Made by a program: the position numbers and the translations under genes | In this document: positions 53,105 through 61,478 of the stretch, piece by piece | Layout of the letters: the number at the start of each line of letters is the position of its first letter | Numbering within the stretch: the first letter of the stretch is position 1 | Notes under the pieces: generated by a model | The model's database searches: none | The model's input: the letters and a program-made list of their open reading frames with translations, nothing else | Told to the model about the DNA's origin: nothing | Source: Chitinimonas arctica | GTDB taxonomy: Bacteria; Pseudomonadota; Gammaproteobacteria; Burkholderiales; Chitinimonadaceae | Length of the DNA: 64,000 bases | Assembly: GCF_007431345.1 (NCBI RefSeq) | Contig: NZ_CP041730.1 | Coordinates: forward strand, 1,984,001-2,048,000 | Direction of reading: 5' to 3'

Positions 53105-53398
53105 TCACGGCGCGAAGGCCGGATCGACGCCCAGGGCCAGCAGCACGTCATCGGTCTGGCTGAGGGTCCCCACAATCCTGCGGGTGATTGGTGGTGCCAG
53201 TTTGAGCAAGGTCGGCGTCATGAAAACGCTGTCGTCAAGCGCCCGCTTTTGCTCGCGGAACACATCGATCACTTCGATCTCGTAACGCTTCGCCAAATGG
53301 GTTTCGCACAAGGAATGCAGATTGACCCTGGCTTGGACGGAGTTCTGCGCCTCGCCCGCCACATACAGGCGAAACTGGAAAATATCGGTGCGATTCAT
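53105..53398 (-). CDS. kaiB: KaiB-like clock-associated protein
   Basis: 97-residue KaiB homolog: RLYVAGEAQNSVQARVNL and the C-terminal FMTPTLLKLAPPITRR with VGTLS match the KaiB pattern. In cyanobacteria KaiB binds phosphorylated KaiC; here the partner gene lies 12 bases upstream. No KaiA gene is present in the window. Confidence 0.93.
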   Translation of the reverse strand: MNRTDIFQFRLYVAGEAQNSVQARVNLHSLCETHLAKRYEIEVIDVFREQKRALDDSVFMTPTLLKLAPPITRRIVGTLSQTDDVLLALGVDPAFAP

Positions 53399-53410
53399 AT
53401 TTGCCTCCTC

Positions 53411-55138
53411 CTATTGCGGATGGGCGGGGTCCGCCCCGCGCATCTCGGCCATTCGGCCGCGTCCGAGCGCCAGTTCGCGCTCCTGGCTTTCGCTCGTGCG
53501 CGTCAGCAACGCTTTCTCAACCTGCTTGGCGACCAGTTCCGTCTGCAAGGACTTGAGGCGCACCTCCAGTTCGGCCTCTTCGGCGTCGAGCCTGACGTGC
53601 TTGAGCTTGGCAGCCATTTCCGCCAATTCGATAGACACCCGCTCGGCACTCTCTTTTTCCCAGCGCAAAGTGCCCATCAAGACCTCGCCACCTGCCGTAT
53701 AGGCGTCGGCCAGGGTAACGCCGGTATCGCTGAGCATAAGTTCGCGCACCTGGTTCGAGTGCGCAGTGCCACGCGACTTGATGATCGAAATACCGCGGTT
53801 GCGCTCGCCGGCCTGGACCAGGTAGTTGAGATGGATCCAGGTGTCGGCCAGGGTTGAAATCTGCAGCGGAGAGCCACCCTCGGACTGGCTGCCCATATCA
53901 GCGAGCAAACTGGTGCACACAAGCGTCGTGCCCCGTGACTTGGACCAGTCGATCAGGCGCTCGGCCACGCTGTGCGCCGTCAGTTCATTGCCCGTTTTAG
54001 ACAGTGTCGAAACCGGATCGATGACCAGGCAGCGTGCCTGGTGTTCTTCCGCCAAAACCTTGATGCGCACGAGGTAAGTCTCCGCACTGCCGGAGATGGT
54101 GCGGGCCGAGATAATGCTCAGGGTACCGTTATCGACGTAGGGCTGCAGCCGGATGCCGACCGATGAGAGATTGCGAACCACCTCCGAGCCGTCCGAATCA
54201 AAGCTGAGGAACATGGTGCGTTCGCCACGACGACAAGCCTCTTCCGCGAATGCGCCGCTTAGCGTGGTCTTGGCTGTGCCTGGGAAACCCGTGATAAGTA
54301 CGCTGGCGCCGCGGAAGTAGCCGCCGCCAAGCATGGCATCGAGCCGCGCAACGCCACTCGAGACGCGTTCGTTGGTGACATTGGCATCGACGCGCCCCAG
54401 CGTGCGCGCGACGGCCACCTCGAAGCCGCGCTTGCTGATCAAAAATGGCGCCTCGTCTTCGTCGAAGGCCGAACCGCGGAATTTCTGCACCCGCAGATTG
54501 CGTTGCGAGACGCCCATTACCACGCTGTGGTTCAAAAGGATGGAGCAATCCACCATGAATTGCATGAAACCGAATGACTGCGGCATCAAGCTACCCGCTT
54601 CGTAGCCGCCGCTCTTGGCCGTTAAAATTGCCGTCAATTCATGTTGGATAAGCCAATCGTGCAACCGGCAAATTTCGCGTCGCCTCGAGACGTCGTCCGG
54701 CAACAGCGCAAGCACGATGTCGATCGCGTCGATGACGATGCGTTTCGCCTTCATGGCCTCGGCCTGCCCCTCCAGTGCGGCGAGCATGCCGCTCAGGTCG
54801 AAGGCCCCGGCGAGCACCAGATCGGGGGGAGGCTGCGCGTCGACAAAATAAAGTTTGTTCTCTGCCTGTAACTGCGTCAGTTTCCAGCCAAATCCGTCGG
54901 CGTTGGCAAGAATGCGCGACGATGCTTCCTCGTAAGCGACGAATATGCCTGGTTCGTCACAATGGCGGGCGCCATGCACCAGGAACTGCAAGGACAAGAT
55001 CGTTTTTCCGGAACCGGGCCCGCCTGCGAGCAAGGTCGTTCGTCCGCTCGGCAATCCGCCCCCAGTCATTTCATTCAGGCCAGTGACGCCAGTCAATGCC
55101 TTTGCGACTATCGGGGGCGACGAAGACGCTCGCTTCAT
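53411..55138 (-). CDS. kaiC: KaiC-like double-domain ATPase/kinase
   Basis: 575-residue RecA-like protein with tandem KaiC domains. CI: Walker A GGPGSGKT (39-46) and the Glu pair E70-E71 in VAYEEAS. CII: Walker A GFPGTAKT (284-291), but the matching position reads SFDSDG (313-315) instead of a Glu pair. The phosphosite Ser-Thr pair is kept (S428, T429 in QISTLADT). A C-terminal coiled coil (about 492-560) follows. ATG 55138 has GAAGGATC upstream; a longer in-frame reading is unlikely. First gene of the kaiC-kaiB-cyclic-di-GMP operon. Confidence 0.93.
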   Translation of the reverse strand: MKRASSSPPIVAKALTGVTGLNEMTGGGLPSGRTTLLAGGPGSGKTILSLQFLVHGARHCDEPGIFVAYEEASSRILANADGFGWKLTQLQAENKLYFVDAQPPPDLVLAGAFDLSGMLAALEGQAEAMKAKRIVIDAIDIVLALLPDDVSRRREICRLHDWLIQHELTAILTAKSGGYEAGSLMPQSFGFMQFMVDCSILLNHSVVMGVSQRNLRVQKFRGSAFDEDEAPFLISKRGFEVAVARTLGRVDANVTNERVSSGVARLDAMLGGGYFRGASVLITGFPGTAKTTLSGAFAEEACRRGERTMFLSFDSDGSEVVRNLSSVGIRLQPYVDNGTLSIISARTISGSAETYLVRIKVLAEEHQARCLVIDPVSTLSKTGNELTAHSVAERLIDWSKSRGTTLVCTSLLADMGSQSEGGSPLQISTLADTWIHLNYLVQAGERNRGISIIKSRGTAHSNQVRELMLSDTGVTLADAYTAGGEVLMGTLRWEKESAERVSIELAEMAAKLKHVRLDAEEAELEVRLKSLQTELVAKQVEKALLTRTSESQERELALGRGRMAEMRGADPAHPQ

Positions 55139-55739
55139 GGCAGATCCTTCTCTGGTGAACCGCAACAGCCGCCGGCATCTTTGGCGCGAACACGCTACAG
55201 CGATTTCAATGGGGTGCCAGATGAATTCCCCCCAAATGGATAGGCAGAGAGGATGCAGAAACACCAACGAGGAATATAGCGATGCGCCAATATTCCCTGA
55301 ATATAATTATCACATGCGTTTTTACCACTATAGATCACCAAATTAGACATTGTGCATTTCCGCGCGATTGCGCACGAAGGCGCAGGATCTCTGGTCTCGC
55401 CTCGATCAGGTCTACCGCCTGCTTCTCGCTGTTGGCGGATGTCACGGCCCCAACCCACTTGCAAAGGCTGCGTCCCGAGACGCTGGAGCCGGGCTGCAAC
55501 TTCGGCGACCCGTGCCAGATGCCTACCGTTCACGGGGAAGTCCACCCTCACGGCAGACCATGTATTTCTCGGGGAAAATCGTGAGGCGAATTCACGGACA
55601 CTCCACAATTTTCCATATAAATCTAATACTTACGCGACCAATGTAGTATTCAAGTACAGAACATCGAATAATCCGCCGCTGATATACGGCGGCCAATGTG
55701 TTACGCTGCCGTGAAATCGTTTGAGAACGAGATATACCC
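55139..55739. other. 601-base gap between kaiC and gmk
   Basis: No gene supported. Divergent promoters for kaiC and gmk must lie here. A 137-codon minus-strand frame (55195-55608) and plus-strand frames at 55350 lack ribosome sites and family signs. The part from 55580 to 55730 is AT-richer and ends in the GAACGAGATA region before gmk. Confidence 0.5.
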
Positions 55740-56354
55740 ATGAGCAAAGGCAAGCTTTTCGTCGTCGCCGGCCCCTCGGGCGCCGGCAAGGCCACATTGG
55801 TGCATGCCCTGCTGGCGGCCGACGCAAAGGTACAGCTGTCGGTTTCCTTCACCAGCCGCGCCCCGCGCGAAGGTGAGCAGGACGGCCGTGACTACCATTT
55901 CGTCAGCCGCGAGGATTTCCTCGCCAGGGTGAACCGTGGCGAGTTCCTCGAACACGCCGAGGTACACGGCAATCTGTACGGTACGTCGCAGAAATGGATT
56001 ACCGATTCCATGGCCAGCGGCCTCGATATCCTGTTGGAGATCGATGTGCAGGGCGCCCAGCAGGTGCGGCGGCTGTTCAAGGAAGCCGTCGGCATCTTTA
56101 TCCTGCCGCCCTCGGGCGACATCCTGGAGCAGCGCCTGCGTAACCGCGGTACCGAGAGCGAAGACGCCATCGTTCGGCGCCTGGCCAACGCCCGCGAAGA
56201 AATCTCGCGGGTCGAGGAATTCGACTATGTGATCGTCAATGAACATATCGACCAGGCCGTCCGCGACATTATCGGCATCGTCCGCGCCGAACGCTGCCGC
56301 TTGGCGGCGCAGAGCGAGCGCCACCAGGCACTGATCACCAGCCTCAAGGGCTGA
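55740..56354 (+). CDS. gmk: Guanylate kinase
   Basis: 204-residue kinase converting GMP to GDP. P-loop VVAGPSGAGKATL, TSRAPREGEQDGRDYHF (trimmed), the GNLYGTS segment and EIDVQGAQQV are the family set. The usual Thr after the P-loop Lys is Ala-Thr here. Directly upstream of rpoZ and spoT, the order seen in many proteobacteria. Confidence 0.95.
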   Translation: MSKGKLFVVAGPSGAGKATLVHALLAADAKVQLSVSFTSRAPREGEQDGRDYHFVSREDFLARVNRGEFLEHAEVHGNLYGTSQKWITDSMASGLDILLEIDVQGAQQVRRLFKEAVGIFILPPSGDILEQRLRNRGTESEDAIVRRLANAREEISRVEEFDYVIVNEHIDQAVRDIIGIVRAERCRLAAQSERHQALITSLKG

Positions 56355-56413
56355 GTTACCCAACCCTATGCGCGCCGGCTGCCATGCCGGCCGTTACACC
56401 GGAGTAAATGACC

Positions 56414-56623
56414 ATGGCCCGTATCACCGTAGAAGACATCATTGAACGTATCCCCAACCGCTTCGACCTGACCCTGGCGGCCGCCTACCGCGCCCGCCAA
56501 CTGGCCAACGGCTCCTCGCCGCTGGTGGAAACCGCCGGCCGCGACAAACCCACGGTACTGGCCCTGCGCGAAATGGCGGCGGGCAAGGTCGGCGTCGAAA
56601 TCCTGCACCGCGCCCGCAGCTAG
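56414..56623 (+). CDS. rpoZ: RNA polymerase omega subunit
   Basis: 69-residue omega subunit: MARITVEDIIERIPNRFDL start, ALREMAAGKV near the end. Start at 56414 is preferred since GGAG lies 9 bases upstream; the ATG at 56408 is too close. A terminator follows. Confidence 0.95.
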   Translation: MARITVEDIIERIPNRFDLTLAAAYRARQLANGSSPLVETAGRDKPTVLALREMAAGKVGVEILHRARS

Positions 56624-56642
56624 GCTGGCGATTGCAGAACAG

Positions 56643-56666
56643 AAAGCGGGCTCAGCCCGCTTTTTT
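56643..56666 (+). terminator. Rho-independent terminator after rpoZ
   Basis: AAGCGGGC / GCCCGCTT stem with a TCA loop continuing into TTTTTT, 20 bases after the rpoZ stop. Confidence 0.9.
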
Positions 56667-56797
56667 GCCTCTGGCCGTATCGAAATATCGCGCGTACCCA
56701 CTCCGGGGCTCGATCGCGCGTTAAATCCCGCCTTCACGAGGGGGCCCCTGTTTTTTCGGTGGGGCTAGCCAAGTGTTTTTCATGTTATACCCACACC

Positions 56798-58972
56798 ATG
56801 CTCGACGCCGCCGACCTCCCCGTTCCCGATGAATACGCCGTGCAATTGGCGCGGGACGCGAACACCCTGTTCGCCAAGGTGGCCGGCTACCTGAAACCGG
56901 AAGACCTGCCGCAGCTGCTGGCCGCCTTCAAGTTCAGCGCCGAATGCCATAAATCCCAGTTCCGCAAGAGCGGCGAGCCTTATATCACCCACCCCTTGGC
57001 GGTGGCCGATATCCTGGCCGATCACCATCTCGACGCCCAGGCGCTGATGGCTGCCTTCCTGCACGACACCATGGAAGACACCGGCGTGACCAAGCTGGAG
57101 CTGACCGACCGCTTCGGCAAGCCGATCGCCGAACTGGTGGACGGCCTTTCCAAGCTGGAAAAACTGGAGTTCCAGAGCAAGGAAGAAGCGCAGGCGGAAA
57201 ACTTCCGCAAGATGCTGATGGCCATGGCGCGCGATGTCCGCGTTATCCTGGTCAAGCTGGCGGACCGTTTGCACAATATGCGCACGCTGGACCATATGCG
57301 CGAGGACAAGCAAAAGCGCATTGCCGCCGAAACGCTGGAGATCTACGCGCCCATCGCCAACCGCATCGGCCTGCACGCCATCTACCAGGAGCTGGAAGAC
57401 TGGAGCTTCCGCTACCTGCATCCGATGCGCTACGAGGTATTGGGCAAGGCGCTCAAATCGGCCCGCGGCAATCGGCGCGAGGTGGTCAGCAAGATCCTGG
57501 AAGCGATCAAGCACAAGCTGGCCGATACGCAGATCGAAGCCACGGTCTATGGCCGCGAGAAACACCTGGCCAGCATCTATCGCAAAATGCAGGAAAAGCA
57601 CCTGAGCTTCTCCGAGGTACTGGATATCTACGGCTTCCGCGTGATCGTCCGCGACGTCTCGACCTGCTACCTGGTGCTAGGCGCGCTGCACGGCCTCTAC
57701 AAGCCCCGCCCCGGCACTTTCAAGGACTACATCGCCATACCCAAGCCTAACGGCTACCAAAGCCTGCATACGGCGCTTTCCGGCCCGTACGGCACGCCGA
57801 TCGAGGTGCAGGTGCGCACCCACGATATGCACAAGGTGGCGCAGGCGGGGGTGGCCTCGCACTGGATGTACAAATCGGGCGACGACGGCGTCAGCGACGT
57901 GCAGAGCAAGACGCACCAGTGGCTGCAGTCGCTGCTCGAGATCCAATCCATGTCGGGCGATTCCATCGAATTCCTGGAACATATCAAGGTCGACCTGTTT
58001 CCCGGCGAAGTATATGTCTTTACCCCCAAGGGCAAGATCTTCACCTTGCCGCAGGGCGCCACCGCGGTCGATTTCGCCTATGCCGTACACTCCGACGTGG
58101 GCAATTGCTGCATCGCCGCCCGCATCAACTACGATTTGATGCCCTTGCGCACGGCCTTGAAGACCGGCGACCAGGTCGAAATCATTACCGCGACCACGGC
58201 TCGCCCCAATCCGAATTGGCTCAATTTCGTGGTGACCGGCAAGGCCCGCTCGCATATCCGCCACTTCCTCAAGACCATGCGCTACGAGGAATCGGTGCAG
58301 CTGGGCGAGCGTATGCTGAACCAGGCGGTGCGGGCATTGATCAACCAGAGCACCGAGGTGCCGGCCGAAGGCTGGGAACGCTATCTGCGCGAAAACGCGC
58401 CATCGCGGCGCGACGAGATCCTGTCCGACATTGGCCTGGGCAAGCGCCTGGGCGTCGTGGTGGGACAGCGCCTGCTGATCCTGTCCGGCCTTCTGGCCGA
58501 AGGCGAGGCCAAGAGCGGTCCCATCCTCATCCGTGGCACCGAAGGCGTGGCGGTGCAATTCTCGCGCTGCTGCAATCCCATCCCCGGCGACCCCATCATC
58601 GGCATCATCAAGCAGGGGCAAGGCCTGGTCATCCATACCCACGACTGCCCGCAGGCGGTCGGCCGGCAGGGCCGGGTCGATCCCGACAAGCTGCTGGAAG
58701 TGGAATGGGATGTGCCGGCCGGCAAATTGTTCGATGTCCAGATCAAGGTACTGGCCATGCACGAGCGCGGCGTGCTGGCCCAGGTCGCCGCCGCCATCTC
58801 GGATGCCGCCGCCAATATCGAAAACGTCCGAATGGACAGCGAAGCGGAAGGCGATCGCTATATCGAGATCAGCTTTACCGTGCAGGTGGAAAACCGCCAG
58901 CACCTGGCCCAGGTAATGCAGACACTGCGCTCGCTGGAAAGCGTGGTCCGCATTACCCGCCTCAAATCCTGA
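56798..58972 (+). CDS. spoT: Bifunctional (p)ppGpp synthetase/hydrolase SpoT/Rel
   Basis: 724-residue RelA/SpoT homolog controlling (p)ppGpp. Hydrolase HD domain intact (FLHDTMEDTG), synthetase domain with YGREKHLASIYRKM and DIYGFRVIV, then TGS (VFTPKGKIFTLPQGATAVDF trimmed), a conserved Cys pair region (SRCCNPIPGD) and a C-terminal ACT domain. With both catalytic halves intact it is SpoT/Rel-like. The start ATG 56798 is uncertain; a GTG at 56759 would add 13 residues. rpoZ-spoT order is standard. Confidence 0.94.
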   Translation: MLDAADLPVPDEYAVQLARDANTLFAKVAGYLKPEDLPQLLAAFKFSAECHKSQFRKSGEPYITHPLAVADILADHHLDAQALMAAFLHDTMEDTGVTKLELTDRFGKPIAELVDGLSKLEKLEFQSKEEAQAENFRKMLMAMARDVRVILVKLADRLHNMRTLDHMREDKQKRIAAETLEIYAPIANRIGLHAIYQELEDWSFRYLHPMRYEVLGKALKSARGNRREVVSKILEAIKHKLADTQIEATVYGREKHLASIYRKMQEKHLSFSEVLDIYGFRVIVRDVSTCYLVLGALHGLYKPRPGTFKDYIAIPKPNGYQSLHTALSGPYGTPIEVQVRTHDMHKVAQAGVASHWMYKSGDDGVSDVQSKTHQWLQSLLEIQSMSGDSIEFLEHIKVDLFPGEVYVFTPKGKIFTLPQGATAVDFAYAVHSDVGNCCIAARINYDLMPLRTALKTGDQVEIITATTARPNPNWLNFVVTGKARSHIRHFLKTMRYEESVQLGERMLNQAVRALINQSTEVPAEGWERYLRENAPSRRDEILSDIGLGKRLGVVVGQRLLILSGLLAEGEAKSGPILIRGTEGVAVQFSRCCNPIPGDPIIGIIKQGQGLVIHTHDCPQAVGRQGRVDPDKLLEVEWDVPAGKLFDVQIKVLAMHERGVLAQVAAAISDAAANIENVRMDSEAEGDRYIEISFTVQVENRQHLAQVMQTLRSLESVVRITRLKS

Positions 58973-59277
58973 CGGGGAAGCTCTGAGCAAGGGTGAAGCC
59001 TGGATGTTTGTATCAGCACCCGGCGGAGCCGGGTGTTCACGGACCGTGGTAAATCGACGATTCCTCGCTGTTTTATCCCACTCCCCCGCCCTCGCACCCG
59101 TAAAGAGTAGGCCGTGGTTGTATGCCCCTAAAGGGGCAACAACCACGCACCCGCCGCGAGGGAGCCTCGCTATCGCTCGTTAGTGGGTTTCTGCAGAGCT
59201 TCCTAACGGTGCGTTGCCATATATCCGTCGCTGCGCAATGGTAGAATTGCCGTCAGCTTCTTATCCGCAGACCTGCC
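58973..59277. other. 305-base gap with two hairpins
   Basis: No gene seen. A hairpin CACCCGGC/GCCGGGTG at 59017-59035 may end spoT transcription. A longer hairpin lies at 59114-59146. No TPP-riboswitch core (CTGAGA…ACCTGAT type) is visible upstream of thiS. Confidence 0.5.
59114..59146. repeat. Long interrupted inverted repeat
   Basis: GTGGTTGT plus TGCCCC on the left pairs with GGGGCA plus ACAACCAC on the right, around a TAAA loop with one bulged base: 14 base pairs. It may act as RNA stem, terminator or small mobile palindrome; only one copy seen here. Confidence 0.6.
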
Positions 59278-59481
59278 GTGATCACCATCATCCTGAACGG
59301 CGAGTCTCGCCAGCTGCCGGCTGGCTTGAACCTTGCCCAATTGATAGAACAGCTCGGCCACCAAGGCCGGCGTATCGCCATCGAGCAGAATGGCGCCATC
59401 GTTCCGCGCAGCCAGCACGCGCAAACGCCCTTGGCGGCTGGCGACAAATTGGAAATCGTCGTTGCGGTGGGCGGAGGGTAG
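59278..59481 (+). CDS. thiS: ThiS sulfur-carrier protein
   Basis: 67-residue ubiquitin-fold sulfur carrier for thiazole synthesis, with the strand MITIILNGE at the N-terminus, VAIEQNG-like IAIEQNGAIVPRSQ, and the required C-terminal Gly-Gly (VGGG). Start is GTG. The thiazole synthase gene follows after a GNAT gene. Confidence 0.93.
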   Translation: MITIILNGESRQLPAGLNLAQLIEQLGHQGRRIAIEQNGAIVPRSQHAQTPLAAGDKLEIVVAVGGG

Positions 59482-59488
59482 ATCCAGC

Positions 59489-59956
59489 ATGGAAGCCAAG
59501 CTGCAAAGCCGTCGCGCCACCCCTTTCGACGCCGAGGTACTGACCGAGCTAAATCTGGAATTGTTACGCGATGACGCCAGCGGCGGTGCCACCACGCCGG
59601 CCAAGATCAAGGCACGCATGCTGGATTGGCTGAGCAGCGGCGAATATGCGGCGGTACTTTTCGAGCATGAGGGCGAGGTCGTCGCCTATGCGCTGTATCG
59701 GGAACAGAACGCATCGATCTATCTGCGCCAGTTCTTTGTCGCCAAGAACCGCCGCCGGCTGGGCCTGGGACGGCGTGCCCTGGCGGTGCTGTTCGAAGAG
59801 TACTGGCCGGACGGCAAGCGGCTCAGCGTCGATGTGCTGACCAGTAATGAACGGGCGCTCGCTTTCTGGCGCTCGGTCGGCTTTCTCGATTACTGCACCA
59901 CCCTGATCATGGCGCCCAAACAGCGCCCCACTCTTTCGCCACGGACAAGCTTATGA
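59489..59956 (+). CDS. GNAT-family N-acetyltransferase
   Basis: 155-residue GNAT protein: the acetyl-CoA loop is NRRRLGLGRRALAVLF and the C-terminal SNERALAFWRSVGF is the usual end motif. ATG 59489 lies 7 bases after thiS; the longer frame overlaps thiS. It is inserted between thiS and thiG, overlapping thiG by 4 bases; whether it acts in thiamine synthesis is unknown. Confidence 0.87.
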   Translation: MEAKLQSRRATPFDAEVLTELNLELLRDDASGGATTPAKIKARMLDWLSSGEYAAVLFEHEGEVVAYALYREQNASIYLRQFFVAKNRRRLGLGRRALAVLFEEYWPDGKRLSVDVLTSNERALAFWRSVGFLDYCTTLIMAPKQRPTLSPRTSL

Positions 59957-60735
59957 ACTCGCCCCTTTCCATCGCCGGCCGCGACTTTGGCTCCCGACTG
60001 CTGGTAGGCACCGGTAAATATCGCGATTTCCAACAAACCCGCGCCGCTATCGATGCGGCCGGCGCCGAGATCGTCACCGTTGCCATTCGGCGGGTCAATC
60101 TGGGCCAGGATGCCAGCCAGCCCAGCCTGCTCGACTACCTGCCCGCCAGCGAATTCACCTATCTGCCCAATACCGCCGGCTGCTATACCGCCGACGATGC
60201 CATTCGCACCTTGCGCCTGGCGCGCGAACTGCTGGATGGCCACAAGCTGGTGAAGCTGGAAGTGCTGGGCGATCCGCACAGCCTCTACCCCAATGTGCTC
60301 GATACCCTCAAGGCGGCCGAGGTGCTGGTCAAGGATGGCTTCGACGTGATGGTCTATACCTCCGACGACCCCATCGTGGCACGTCAGCTGGAAGAAATCG
60401 GCTGTTGCGCCATCATGCCGCTGGCCAGCCTGATCGGTTCGGGCATGGGCATCCTGAACCCCTGGAACCTCAAGCTGATCATTGAGCAGAGCAAGGTACC
60501 CGTCATTGTCGATGCCGGTGTCGGCACCGCCTCCGATGCGGCCATCGCCATGGAACTGGGCTGTGATGGCGTATTGATGAATACCGCCATCGCCCTGGCG
60601 CAGGACCCTATCCTGATGGCCAGCGCAATGAAAAAGGGCGTGGAAGCCGGCCGCGAAGCCTTCCTGGCCGGCCGTATGCCGCGCAAGTTCTATAGCGCCA
60701 GCCCCAGCTCCCCTACCAGCGGCATGATCGCCTGA
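59953..60735 (+). CDS. thiG: Thiazole synthase ThiG
   Basis: 260-residue (beta/alpha)8 enzyme that makes the thiazole phosphate of thiamine from deoxyxylulose phosphate, dehydroglycine and ThiS-thiocarboxylate. Family marks: RLLVGTGKY, VTVAIRRVN, LVKLEVLGD (Schiff-base Lys region) and VDAGVGTASDAA. Coupled to the GNAT gene by ATGA overlap. Confidence 0.95.
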   Translation: MNSPLSIAGRDFGSRLLVGTGKYRDFQQTRAAIDAAGAEIVTVAIRRVNLGQDASQPSLLDYLPASEFTYLPNTAGCYTADDAIRTLRLARELLDGHKLVKLEVLGDPHSLYPNVLDTLKAAEVLVKDGFDVMVYTSDDPIVARQLEEIGCCAIMPLASLIGSGMGILNPWNLKLIIEQSKVPVIVDAGVGTASDAAIAMELGCDGVLMNTAIALAQDPILMASAMKKGVEAGREAFLAGRMPRKFYSASPSSPTSGMIA

Positions 60736-60751
60736 CAGAAAGTTTTTAAGT

Positions 60752-61429
60752 ATGGAAAATCCGCAACACCGCCATATCCGCAGCTTTGTGCTGCGCCAGG
60801 GGCATTTTTCCGAGGCGCAGACGCGAGCCATGGAAGACGGCATGCCGCGCTGGGGTGTCGAATATCGCCATGAACGGCTGGACCTGGCAGCCGCCTTCGG
60901 CCGTGAAGCACCCAAGGTGCTGGAAATCGGCTTCGGCATGGGCGGCGCCACCGCCGAGATCGCCGCCGCGCGGCCGGATACCGACTTCCTCGGCATCGAG
61001 GTTCATGGTCCGGGCGTGGGTAATATGCTCAAGCTGATAGAAGAAAAGCAGCTGAACAATATACGCATTGTCCGCCACGACGCAGTCGAGGTGCTGGCCC
61101 ATATGCTGGGCGAGAACAGCCTGGACGGCTTCCACCTCTACTTCCCCGATCCCTGGCCGAAAAAGCGCCATCACAAGCGCCGCCTGGTGCAGCCGGCCTT
61201 CCTCGCCCATATCGTCAGCCGCCTCAAGCCAGGCGCCTATATCCATATGGCGACCGACTGGGAAGATTACGCGGCACAGATGCTGGAGGTGCTGAGCGCC
61301 AACCCGGACCTGCGCAACAGCGCGGACGGCTATGCTCCGCGCCCGGAATGGCGGCCGCTGACCAAGTTCGAGCAGCGTGGCCTGAACCTGGGCCATGGCG
61401 TGTGGGATTTGATGTTTATCAAGCGCTGA
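60752..61429 (+). CDS. trmB: tRNA (guanine-N7)-methyltransferase TrmB
   Basis: 225-residue SAM enzyme forming m7G46 in tRNA. Motifs: LEIGFGMGGATAE, FLGIEVHGPGVG, LYFPDPWPKKRHHKRR and a C-terminal FEQRGLNLGH. It lies 16 bases after thiG and ends at a bidirectional terminator. Confidence 0.95.
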   Translation: MENPQHRHIRSFVLRQGHFSEAQTRAMEDGMPRWGVEYRHERLDLAAAFGREAPKVLEIGFGMGGATAEIAAARPDTDFLGIEVHGPGVGNMLKLIEEKQLNNIRIVRHDAVEVLAHMLGENSLDGFHLYFPDPWPKKRHHKRRLVQPAFLAHIVSRLKPGAYIHMATDWEDYAAQMLEVLSANPDLRNSADGYAPRPEWRPLTKFEQRGLNLGHGVWDLMFIKR

Positions 61430-61441
61430 GTACCGGCATGC

Positions 61442-61476
61442 AAAAAGGGCGAGTGCCTCGTATACTCGCCCTTTGC
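61442..61476. terminator. Bidirectional terminator between trmB and SPOR gene
   Basis: AAAGGGCGAGT / ACTCGCCCTTT stem with a 9-base loop between convergent genes. A-rich on the left and T-containing on the right, so it can serve both strands. Confidence 0.8.
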
Positions 61477-61478
61477 TA

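Noticed and set aside
55195..55608. 137-codon minus-strand frame upstream of kaiC
   Set aside because: Overlaps the region expected to hold the kaiC promoter, and no motif or ribosome site supports it.
58973..59277. TPP riboswitch upstream of thiS
   Set aside because: The conserved CTGAGA and ACCTGAT cores were looked for and not found.
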